From Shewanella sp. VB17 (lineage in GTDB: Bacteria; Pseudomonadota; Gammaproteobacteria; Enterobacterales; Shewanellaceae): 64,000 bases of DNA. The notes under the pieces are model-generated. The model was not told the origin of the DNA and did not search any database. It saw only the letters and a program-made list of their open reading frames with translations. Below, one piece after another: positions 49,081-56,996 of this stretch. The DNA is taken from NCBI RefSeq assembly GCF_013248905.1, contig NZ_JABRVS010000001.1, positions 1,426,001 through 1,490,000 of the forward strand, written 5' to 3'. Every line of letters begins with the position of its first letter. Position 1 is the stretch's first letter. A program made the translations under genes and the position numbers.

Positions 49081-50118
49081 ATGATAAAAGTAGGTGTGGT
49101 AGGTTATGGCTATTCTGCAAACACATTTCATATACCATTAATTGAGTCTACAGTCTCAATGCGGTTGACTGGCATCAGCAGTACGAAATCGAGTATTGTA
49201 AAAGTTAGCCATCCATCAGTAACCCTATTTGATTCAGCAGATAAATTAATCACCAGCGGAAATATTGATCTGGTGATTATTACTGCACCAAACCATGTGC
49301 ATTTTAGGTTAGCCAAATTATGCTTAGAAAGTGGCGTGCATGTTGTTGTAGAAAAACCGATGGTAACGACGAGTGCAGAAGCGCAAGAGCTAGTCTCTAT
49401 TGCTAAAAAGCGTGCTCTAGTATTATCCGTGTTTCACAATAGGCGTTGGGATGGTGACTTTTTAACAGTACAAAAATTATTGAAAAATAATTCATTAGGT
49501 GAAATTAAATACTTTGAATCTCATTATGATCGCTTTCGCCCAACGGTTCGCCAGAGGTGGAGAGAAGAACCAGGCCCTGGTAGCGGTATTTGGTATGATT
49601 TAGGATCTCACTTGGTAGACCAAACCATAACGCTTTTTGGTTTACCACAGGCATTAACAGCACGATGTTTATCGTTAAGAAATGCTTCAAAAACCACTGA
49701 CTATTTCCACGTACAACTGCATTATTCTGAACATGAAGTCGTGCTTCATGCCAGCTCGTTTACCGCAGCACCCAATAGTCGATTTCGACTTGAGGGGAGC
49801 AAAGGTAGTTTCATTAAATATGGATTTGATCCCCAAGAAAAGCAGTTGCAAAATGGTTTGATGCCGGATCAGTTAGGCTATGGTGTTGAGGAAAAAGCAC
49901 AATACGGCAGCCTATATGGTGAAACTTCGGTTGAACCCATCGAAACTGAGATGGGGTGTTACCAGCAGTATTATCAAGGTATAGCGAGTGCAATTAATAT
50001 TGGCAGTCGTAATCCGGTTAATCCTATTGATGCCGTTAACGTGTTAACAATACTTGAATTGGCAGAGATGAGTAGCCGTGAGAGGAAAACCTTGCCAGTA
50101 TGGGGGCACAAGCGATAA
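49081..50118 (+). CDS. Gfo/Idh/MocA-family oxidoreductase
   Basis: 345 residues. N-terminal Rossmann fold VGVVGYGYSANTFHIPLI with the loop ITAPNHVHFRLAKL, the conserved EKPMVTT (catalytic lysine) near residue 96, and a C-terminal alpha/beta domain with DLGSHLVDQTI. This resembles YdgJ-like members. It likely oxidises or reduces a sugar-like substrate with NAD(P). No pathway partner is visible. Confidence 0.86.
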   Translation: MIKVGVVGYGYSANTFHIPLIESTVSMRLTGISSTKSSIVKVSHPSVTLFDSADKLITSGNIDLVIITAPNHVHFRLAKLCLESGVHVVVEKPMVTTSAEAQELVSIAKKRALVLSVFHNRRWDGDFLTVQKLLKNNSLGEIKYFESHYDRFRPTVRQRWREEPGPGSGIWYDLGSHLVDQTITLFGLPQALTARCLSLRNASKTTDYFHVQLHYSEHEVVLHASSFTAAPNSRFRLEGSKGSFIKYGFDPQEKQLQNGLMPDQLGYGVEEKAQYGSLYGETSVEPIETEMGCYQQYYQGIASAINIGSRNPVNPIDAVNVLTILELAEMSSRERKTLPVWGHKR

Positions 50119-50348
50119 TCGTCACTTCTTTTAACATGAAAACTGTGACAAGTGTTGATGGTGAGCCTGCTGGTGAAAAAAATGTGCTAACGGGAAAAGC
50201 GATCCACTTTCAGTGAATGTTCAGCGTGGAAGGCTGATGAGTTGTTAGTAAGTATCTGAAATGTTGTATTTTGGCTTAACTTTTGTTCTTCTACAGAATA
50301 ATTGTTGAAATTCACTATAAGTCAGTCGTTATATACAGGGAGTTGTCA

Positions 50349-50738
50349 GTGTCAAAGTCTACAGCAATATCGATTAAGCATAGATTTACTCAAGTTACAC
50401 GCTTTGAAAATAGAACACCTGAATCGTCAAATGAACAGATGCAAGATGCGTTTATCAAACTTGCGGATTTCGATCAAAGTGCTATCTATCTCACGCACTA
50501 TTCTGGGTACAGTGAGTGGGAAAGGCACCCCGCTGGTGATGAATTAGTTCAAGTGATTGAAGGTGAAACAAGGTTAGTGCTCTTAAATGCAGGTGAGGAA
50601 TCTAAACATACGCTTATGCCTGGCGAATTTTTTGTCGTACCTCAAGGTGTTTGGCATCGATTTGAGTCACCGAAAGGATTAAAGGTACTCACAATTACTC
50701 CGCCACCAACAGAGCATAGTATTGTTAAACCACAGTAA
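50349..50738 (+). CDS. Cupin-domain protein
   Basis: 129 residues from GTG 50349, which has AGGGAG seven bases before it; a longer frame from TTG 50283 has no ribosome site. The cupin motifs are HPAGDELVQVIEGETRLV and PGEFFVVPQGVWHRFESP, with histidines fit to hold a metal. Function unknown. Confidence 0.78.
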   Translation: MSKSTAISIKHRFTQVTRFENRTPESSNEQMQDAFIKLADFDQSAIYLTHYSGYSEWERHPAGDELVQVIEGETRLVLLNAGEESKHTLMPGEFFVVPQGVWHRFESPKGLKVLTITPPPTEHSIVKPQ

Positions 50739-50926
50739 TATTAAGCGTAGCTTCTCCCCCTAAATTTTGGGTTAGACAGCAATTGAAATGGTAGAGGACA
50801 CACCATTATCCAATGAGCTAATACTAAAGATGAAATATTACTAACGAAGAGAGCTAGGTCACTGCCGTGAATTAATATAATGGAAAAGATAAACTAGAAT
50901 GAGTGAAGTTATGAGTTGTCGTCTGA

Positions 50927-51199
50927 ATGAAAGAAGTTGAAAGAATAATTCGTGTAGATCATGCTGGAGAATTGGGTGCTATTAGCATTTATAGTGCTCA
51001 ACGTAAAATGGCCTGCTTTTTTTACAAAGATATTGTAGACAAATTAGATGAAATGCTCGCACATGAAAAGGAGCATTTTAATACGTTCAGTGCATGGTTA
51101 AAAGTTGTAAGTCGTATACGAGGGATGAATTCGACAGAATCCTTGCTGACGAAGGTCACAGCTTTATCTACACTCGATGATTACAAACATAGAGCCTAA
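50927..51199 (+). pseudogene. Truncated Coq7-like di-iron hydroxylase gene
   Basis: 90 residues. The first 55 match the start of the Coq7 ferritin-like domain: IIRVDHAGELGAISIYSAQ and MLAHEKEHFNTFSAWLK, which carry two of the iron ligand sets. The second half of the four-helix bundle (about 80-100 residues with the other E and ExxH ligands) is missing, replaced by an unrelated tail. The enzyme would catalyse the same ubiquinone step as UbiF, which is intact at 36788. It is probably a decayed relic. Confidence 0.6.
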
Positions 51200-51241
51200 A
51201 TTTTAGTAAATAAGTGAGCATCAAACTTTCCATAGTATGAT

Positions 51242-51418
51242 TTATTTTGAGTCTTCATTTTGTTGTTTTTCCTGCTCATTGAATGACATTAACACGCTTA
51301 GGCTCAAAATGGCCTCAACTTCAAAAACATTGCGAGTCGCTTGCAACCGCGATTGGTAATACTCCGCAAGTGGATTGGTTGATGTATTATGGAAAATGGT
51401 TTTAAGTGTCTCTAGCAT
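51242..51418 (-). CDS. Small hypothetical protein
   Basis: 58 residues from ATG 51418, with AGAGG 8 bases before it. Not recognised. It is soluble and helical in appearance: MLETLKTIFHNTSTNPLAEYY, then ATRNVFEVEAILSLSVLMSF and a charged tail. A good ribosome site and sensible composition make it more than a chance frame. It is divergent from the SgrR-like gene, about 200 bases apart. Confidence 0.5.
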   Translation of the reverse strand: MLETLKTIFHNTSTNPLAEYYQSRLQATRNVFEVEAILSLSVLMSFNEQEKQQNEDSK

Positions 51419-51612
51419 GTTCATTCCTCTGATCGTTATTGGCTTAAGTTTTTGTCTACATCTTAATCTAAGCTTTTTTATTTGAGATAATTATCACTCA
51501 ATAAAGGGGAGCTAAAAAGAGAGTGAGTTATATTATTTACTTCCGGTTAAAGTCGTAATCTTGGCTATAATGGCTTTTCAAGCCGACTTTTGGACTAAAT
51601 GAGGAAGTTTTG

Positions 51613-51636
51613 ATGGTGAGCTGGTGCCTGTTTTGA
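51613..51636 (+). CDS. Seven-codon upstream ORF overlapping the sgrR start
   Basis: ATG 51613 follows GAGGAAG at ideal spacing and encodes MVSWCLF. Its TGA stop (51634-51636) overlaps a TTG codon of the long frame (51633-51635) as TTGA. It could couple translation of the regulator by termination and reinitiation. Expression is not shown. Confidence 0.4.
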   Translation: MVSWCLF

Positions 51637-53528
51637 ATAATGATAAAAAAATGTTGCATTTTTCTCGGTTAAGTCAGTTAGGTGTTAAACAAGAAATCGC
51701 CATCACCTTGCAAGAAGTGGCTGAAGTGATGTTTACCAGTTCCCGACATTGCCGCAGCTTGTTAAACGAGATGCGTGATGTAGGCTGGGTAGAATGGACA
51801 CCTAAGGCGGGTCGTCATCAACGTTCTCGGCTTTACCTCGTTTATGCTGTCGATGAGCTGAAAGCAGAGCTGGCGCAGCAGATGATTGCCGTTGGCAAAT
51901 ATGAAAAAGCACTGATGCTTATTGATCATGATCAAACCTTGTTTGGGCGATTGCTACAAAGCACATCGGGCGCGGTACAGCGTGAAGGTCGTTTACACAT
52001 TCAGCTCACTTACGCGCGTTCTTTTTCAGCTCTACTTCCGCATATCGCGTTAAGAAACAGCGAACGTTTTTTGTTACGTCAGGTTTATACTTGTTTGGTG
52101 CAGTGTGATAAAAATGGCATCATTAGCCCCCAGTTAGCTCATCATTGGGTTTACAATGAAGACAAGCTGTGTTGGCGGTTCTATCTGCGGCCAGCACTAA
52201 CTTTTCATGATGGTAGCGCCATTAATGCTGATAAAATTGCGGAGTTATTTAACCGCCTAAAGCAATTGAAGGCATACCAAGCTGAACTGGCACATGTTAC
52301 TTATATCACTGCGATAAATACCTTATGTGTCGATTTTCAACTTGATCAGCCAGATCCAGGTTTTGCAGGTCTCATTGCTGATGTAAAATATTCCATTCAG
52401 CCGTACTCTCAACTTAACCCACAACCACATTCTTTACCGTATCCTCACTTTAAGGCAACAGCAGCGATTGTAGGCAGTGGTGCATTTAGGGTACAAGAAC
52501 ACACGCAGCAGTATTTGCGATTGCAGGCCTATGATAATTATTATGGCTATCGCCCACTTACTGATACTGTGACGATTTGGCAAGTCGCTTCACCACAAAA
52601 TAACTCATCGTGTACTAAAGGTATACAGGCTAATACGGTGCAAAAAACCAGTCAGATCCGTTCAAATTACGCCGCCAACTACCTAGCTAACAGCTTAGAG
52701 CAAGAAAGCAGTCTTGAACGAGAAAACAGCCCTGAGCAAGAAAACTGTCATGAACGGGAAAGCAGCCTTGAACGGGATCGCCCCTCAGAACAAGTAGTGG
52801 GCAGCTCTCAAAAGAGCCGGATAGAATATGGCTGTTTGCTGGCGATGATAAACAGTCATGCCAAGTTGTCGCTGGCGCAGAGAAAATACCTAAGCCAATT
52901 GCTTGCTGCTGATAATCTGATGCTTGAATTAGGTAAATCAACGAACCCGATTGAAGCCATCCCAGCATATAACCTACTTTCCAATTGGATAAACATTATT
53001 TCGATAGGGACCACTGAGCAGCCTTTACCAAGCAAACTGACTATCGCCATATTTGAACACCCTACCTTAAAAGAGTGTGCGCAGGCGATGAGCGTATTAC
53101 TTGAGCAAGCGGGGATCGAGTGTGAAGTTAATGTCTATAGTTTTGAGGAACTCGTGCAAAAAGCCAATGCCAATACGCTGATAGAAGATCTAATATTGAT
53201 CAGTCTGGACTTTGACGACAACCTGCCTACTTCGGTATTTAATTGGATGTTATCAAATGCAGTACTCAATCAAAGTCTGTCTGAGGAGGCGAGTCACTGG
53301 TTACATGCTCAATTAGCCAGTATTCGCCAACAGCAGCCATTAACAAATTATCTCACTAAGTTAGAATCTATTAGCACTACAATGATCACCGAACACTGGA
53401 TGATCCCTATGTTACATCACAGGCAATGGCTGTATTTTCAAGGCGTACTAAAAGGGGTATCGATAAATGTTTGGGGTTGGCCAGACATACAAGATGTTTG
53501 GTCAGAAGAATACGCAGAGGTTGAGTGA
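51624..53528 (+). CDS. sgrR: SgrR-like regulator with solute-binding domain
   Basis: About 634 residues. The N-terminal winged helix (about 15-110: VAEVMFTSSRHCRSLLNEMRDVGWVEWTPKAGRHQRSRL) is of the SgrR/YbaE type, and the rest resembles an extracellular solute-binding protein family 5 domain (LRQVYTCLVQCDKNG, LCWRFYLRPALTFHDGS). SgrR in Escherichia coli activates the small RNA sgrS during sugar-phosphate stress; I see no sgrS here. An insertion of five hexapeptide repeats (E-Q/R-E-x-x-x) lies at about residues 359-388. The start is uncertain: GTG 51624 is poorly spaced from GAGGAAG, and TTG 51633 overlaps the upstream ORF stop. Confidence 0.8.
   Translation: MPVLNNDKKMLHFSRLSQLGVKQEIAITLQEVAEVMFTSSRHCRSLLNEMRDVGWVEWTPKAGRHQRSRLYLVYAVDELKAELAQQMIAVGKYEKALMLIDHDQTLFGRLLQSTSGAVQREGRLHIQLTYARSFSALLPHIALRNSERFLLRQVYTCLVQCDKNGIISPQLAHHWVYNEDKLCWRFYLRPALTFHDGSAINADKIAELFNRLKQLKAYQAELAHVTYITAINTLCVDFQLDQPDPGFAGLIADVKYSIQPYSQLNPQPHSLPYPHFKATAAIVGSGAFRVQEHTQQYLRLQAYDNYYGYRPLTDTVTIWQVASPQNNSSCTKGIQANTVQKTSQIRSNYAANYLANSLEQESSLERENSPEQENCHERESSLERDRPSEQVVGSSQKSRIEYGCLLAMINSHAKLSLAQRKYLSQLLAADNLMLELGKSTNPIEAIPAYNLLSNWINIISIGTTEQPLPSKLTIAIFEHPTLKECAQAMSVLLEQAGIECEVNVYSFEELVQKANANTLIEDLILISLDFDDNLPTSVFNWMLSNAVLNQSLSEEASHWLHAQLASIRQQQPLTNYLTKLESISTTMITEHWMIPMLHHRQWLYFQGVLKGVSINVWGWPDIQDVWSEEYAEVE
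52698..52787 (+). repeat. 18-bp minisatellite inside sgrR
   Basis: Five 18-base units in frame encode EQESSL, ERENSP, EQENCH, ERESSL and ERDRPS. The units differ by a few substitutions each. Being a multiple of three, changes in copy number would keep the frame. Confidence 0.85.
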
Positions 53529-54037
53529 TGACTGGGGGATTAAAGGTCGATGCCTCATGGCTATTTATTATCAAGGTGAGTGCGGTATTGGGTAGAATGT
53601 TGAAGGTCGCTGCTTCACTTTTATTTATTGCCTCCAGCGGGTGCCGTGCAAGGTCTTGTATGTTCCAGACATACATTAGACATTCTCCTTCATCCATGAA
53701 GGTCAGACGCACTAATGTCGTGTTCACATGAATGATAGAGTAGCACTCTGTGCTACTTCGCCCTGAAATCGAAGTTAGGAGCTGCATATACATCTGTCTA
53801 CTTGTCTCTTTTGGTTAGTTTTCTGGCTTATTTATGCCCCTTTATGTGTTTCCCAGCTCAAGAGACAACTTGTCCGAATATAGCTTTTGCTATAAAAAAG
53901 CTAATGTGAAAGACTTTTGTGTAGTCTAGTCTATAAGTTATGCCTGTCCCATCTCTTTTTATATATGAGCGTGACATCGGCAGAAATATGCGCGATTCGC
54001 GTACTATAAAATTGTTATAACCCAATTGGAAATCGAG
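53529..54037. other. Intergenic region, nothing firm
   Basis: About 500 bases after sgrR. Frames on both strands (53525-53731 plus, 53407-53793 minus) have no ribosome site or familiar sequence. A short hairpin CCTTCATCCATGAAGG is at about 53690. It may be decayed coding sequence. Confidence 0.4.
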
Positions 54038-54889
54038 ATGGACTTGAAACAACAGTATGAAACATTGATGCGACAGGAGTTGCGGTCTCTTGGATGCAAC
54101 AAGCAATTAACAGATGAACAGCTTGAAAAAAGAGATAAGAGAGATAGCTCTATTACCTCTCAAATTGAAGGTTATGAACTTTCACTACTTTCAAATTTTT
54201 TCTACTCGGTGACTCATCGCCTATTTATACAGAAACCGAGGCAGGTTATTAAGTATCGTGGGTTTGACGATAAAGGTAACTCAATAGGTATCGCTAATTT
54301 GGAGAAAAAAATAACTAAAGGCGATTCTCTAGTGCCCCATCTTAGCAAATCTATTTTCGATATTGATCAAGCTAAAAATAATGATTCAATGCTAAACGAA
54401 TGGTCGATTTATCATTTTCATATCCCTACATCAGACGGAAATGGAGCATTCGTCACAAGAAGTAATGACCTTCTTTTTGCAATAATCACAAATGAAAAAT
54501 TTATATTTCTGGATATTCAGCCACACAGTGACAGTGCCGGAACCTATGAGCCTTGGGTTGATATTAAAATCATTGAAAAGATTGAGCAGCATTATCCGGA
54601 ATTATTAGAGCAACATTTTTTAGGCGAAGGAAAGGTACCTTTTACAGCCGAGCAAAGACAGAACCTAAGAGCCAGAAATGCTAATACCAATATCATTACA
54701 AGCAGTGGCAAAGAGTATCGTATTCCTGGTTGCTGTTCGGTTGCAGCTGGTCTTCCTGTAAATGCAGTCATTAAAGGTGATATGGCCATGAACGTTATTA
54801 GAGGTCTTTCAGAAGGCTCTGGTAACTCTTCGGTTACGTTATCTTTCGATGACAACTATGGTTTGGTAGCAGCGAGCAAAAGGTTATAA
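54038..54889 (+). CDS. Uncharacterised 283-residue protein next to an IS element
   Basis: Not securely recognised. It is soluble with no signal peptide. There is a helical, charged N-terminal region (to about 45), then a central block WSIYHFHIPT...RSNDLLFAIITNEKFIFLDIQPHSD near residues 120-165. A C-terminal part has SSGKEYRIPGCCSVAAGLPVNAV. The central block recalls an unnamed family often met on plasmids and islands, but I cannot name it. ATG 54038 is used over TTG 54026. Its stop is 7 bases before the left terminal repeat of the IS110-type element, so the IS lies just past the gene without cutting it. Confidence 0.6.
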   Translation: MDLKQQYETLMRQELRSLGCNKQLTDEQLEKRDKRDSSITSQIEGYELSLLSNFFYSVTHRLFIQKPRQVIKYRGFDDKGNSIGIANLEKKITKGDSLVPHLSKSIFDIDQAKNNDSMLNEWSIYHFHIPTSDGNGAFVTRSNDLLFAIITNEKFIFLDIQPHSDSAGTYEPWVDIKIIEKIEQHYPELLEQHFLGEGKVPFTAEQRQNLRARNANTNIITSSGKEYRIPGCCSVAAGLPVNAVIKGDMAMNVIRGLSEGSGNSSVTLSFDDNYGLVAASKRL

Positions 54890-54960
54890 TCGATGTATGA
54901 ACTCCACCATCCTATTAACTAAGGTAAGATGGTTCGAATGACAAAAAACAGGAGTTCTTT

Positions 54961-55998
54961 ATGATAAATTCTCAGATCATCGGTCTTGATTTAGCAAAAA
55001 ACGTTATCCAGATTTGTAAGATAGATAGACATGGCGAGTTAATATCAAATAAGGCCATTAGTCCTAAGAAGCTAAAAGAACAGCTGGCAAAATCGATTAC
55101 ATCAATAGTCGCAATGGAAGGATGTGGCAGCTGTCATTACTGGGGAAGACTAGCAAAAAAGTATGGGCATGACGTCAGAATTATTAGCCCTAAAAAGGTA
55201 AAAGGTTTTTTACAGGGACAGAAAACTGATGCCAATGATGCGTTAGCTATCTGTAATGCAGCAATGCAAATAGGTATGCTCTTTAGCCCTATAAAAAGCG
55301 AAGAACGGCAGTCATTACAAACCTTAGAGTCAAGTCGTCAGTTTTTGACAAAAGAGCTAACAGCATTAAATAATCATATCCGTGCTTATCTGTATGAATA
55401 TGGAATATCAATACCTAAAGGCCGTAAAAGTTTAAGAGAAAACATTGTATTGGTATTAGACAGTGAGGATGACCGATTACCTAAATCCCTTAAAAGTAGT
55501 CTACATGTATTATGGGAAAGGTATCAGTTGACCCTCTCCCAACTCAAAGCAATCGAAACAGCAAAAGAGACTTTGGTTAAGCAGTTAGAGCCTTGTAAAA
55601 GGTTAATGAAACTAGAGGGAATAGGGCCTGTCTGTGCTGCTATGTTGTACACTAGCCTTGGTGATGCCAGTGAATTTAAAAATGGTCGTCAAGCTTCGGT
55701 TTATGTAGGGTTGACACCAAAACAGCACAGTTCTGGCGGAAAAGTCTACATGACGGGGATTAACAAACAAGGTGGAAATAAACCGTTAAGAGCAGCTCTG
55801 TATCAAGGAGCACTTTCGGTTATTTCCCAACTAAGTGATGTTCCTAAAACTGTTAAAGAAGCCTGGTTACTTGAATTGGTAAAACGTTCAGGGATTAAAC
55901 GAGCATGTATCGCTTTGGCAAACAAAACGGTTAGAACAGCATGGGCATTACTGTCAACAGGGAAAGACTATACGCCAACTTTACTAAATCAAAACTGA
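54961..55998 (+). CDS. IS110-family transposase, element A
   Basis: 345 residues. The N-terminal RuvC-like DEDD domain shows IIGLDLAKNVIQIC, VAMEGCGSCHYWG and KTDANDALAIC. The C-terminal transposase_20 domain contains LEGIGPVCAAMLYTSLGD and VYVGLTPKQHSSGGK with the serine proposed as nucleophile. It appears complete. AGGAGTTCTTT precedes ATG, and this ribosome site is complementary to the left terminal repeat. The last 29 codons belong to the 362-bp unit that is repeated downstream. Confidence 0.93.
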   Translation: MINSQIIGLDLAKNVIQICKIDRHGELISNKAISPKKLKEQLAKSITSIVAMEGCGSCHYWGRLAKKYGHDVRIISPKKVKGFLQGQKTDANDALAICNAAMQIGMLFSPIKSEERQSLQTLESSRQFLTKELTALNNHIRAYLYEYGISIPKGRKSLRENIVLVLDSEDDRLPKSLKSSLHVLWERYQLTLSQLKAIETAKETLVKQLEPCKRLMKLEGIGPVCAAMLYTSLGDASEFKNGRQASVYVGLTPKQHSSGGKVYMTGINKQGGNKPLRAALYQGALSVISQLSDVPKTVKEAWLLELVKRSGIKRACIALANKTVRTAWALLSTGKDYTPTLLNQN

Positions 55999-56996
55999 AA
56001 ATTACAATTTAATGATGCAATTGTTTCGATATTTATTTGATTAATTAGGTAAAAGCAAAGAGTTCAGCAAGAATAACTAAACATAAACGGTAAGACCAAC
56101 CTACCAAAAACCTGTGCTACCCGAAAGCCGTTATAGGCTGTCTAATCGAAAAGGATGGTAGGTGCGAAAACATCGAAGGCTAGAGGGTAGCTCCCTCAAC
56201 TAGAAGCCGTATATACGCAAGCAGTTTACAATTTATGTTAATTATTATTGCTCAACAGGTGGAGTTCATATACGCTTTGGCAAACAAAACGGTTAGAACA
56301 GCATGGGCATTACTGTCAACAGGGAAAGACTATACGCCAACTTTACTAAATCAAAACTGAAAATTACAATTTAATGATGCAATTGTTTCGATATTTATTT
56401 GATTAATTAGGTAAAAGCAAAGAGTTCAGCAAGAATAACTAAACATAAACGGTAAGACCAACCTACCAAAAACCTGTGCTACCCGAAAGCCGTTATAGGC
56501 TGTCTAATCGAAAAGGATGGTAGGTGCGAAAACATCGAAGGCTAGAGGGTAGCTCCCTCAACTAGAAGCCGTATATACGCAAGCAGTTTACAATTTATGT
56601 TAATTATTATTGCTCAACAGGTGGAGTTCATATACGCTTTGGCAAACAAAACGGTTAGAACAGCATGGGCATTACTGTCAACAGGGAAAGACTATACGCC
56701 AACTTTACTAAATCAAAACTGAAAATTACAATTTAATGATGCAATTGTTTCGATATTTATTTGATTAATTAGGTAAAAGCAAAGAGTTCAGCAAGAATAA
56801 CTAAACATAAACGGTAAGACCAACCTACCAAAAACCTGTGCTACCCGAAAGCCGTTATAGGCTGTCTAATCGAAAAGGATGGTAGGTGCGAAAACATCGA
56901 AGGCTAGAGGGTAGCTCCCTCAACTAGAAGCCGTATATACGCAAGCAGTTTACAATTTATGTTAATTATTATTGCTCAACAGGTGGAGTTCATATA
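55911..56996 (+). repeat. Three tandem 362-bp units: transposase 3' end plus IS right end
   Basis: Units 55911-56272, 56273-56634 and 56635-56996 begin CGCTTTGGCAAACAAAACGG and end TGGAGTTCATATA. Read by eye they look identical throughout. Each has the last 85 coding bases and stop codon of the transposase, about 275 noncoding bases and the right terminal repeat. Confidence 0.92.
55999..56272 (+). ncRNA. Putative IS1111-type guide RNA (seek/bridge RNA) region
   Basis: In IS1111-group elements the noncoding stretch after the transposase encodes a guide RNA. Here it holds a good RNA fold: ACCTACCA (56099-56106) pairs with TGGTAGGT (56156-56163) around the hairpin AGCC-GTTATA-GGCT (56126-56139). 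A second hairpin CTAGAGGG/CCCTCAACTAG follows at about 56180-56203. The ends of the RNA and its target-reading loops are not determined. The same region recurs at 56361-56634 and 56723-56996. Confidence 0.5.

Larger units (their letters stand above)
54890..56996 (+). mobile_element. IS110-family (IS1111-type) insertion sequence with triplicated right end
   Basis: Left terminal repeat TATGAACTCCACC (54896-54908) is inverted as GGTGGAGTTCATA at 56258-56270, 56620-56632 and 56982-56994. The first right end closes a normal element of about 1.38 kb; the two more come from 362-bp tandem copies. Short inverted repeats just inside the ends, a DEDD transposase and a long noncoding tail are marks of the IS1111 group. 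The element borders are approximate; no target duplication is expected for this group. Confidence 0.82.

Noticed and set aside
51425..51612. sgrS-type small RNA next to the SgrR-like gene
   Set aside because: I found no hairpin with T-tract and no ptsG-pairing-like segment in the region.
53407..53793. 128-codon minus-strand ORF after sgrR
   Set aside because: It overlaps the 3' end of sgrR and shows no domain or ribosome site.
55911..56996. CRISPR-like direct repeats
   Set aside because: The repeats are 362 bases, contiguous, include coding sequence and IS ends, and have no spacers.
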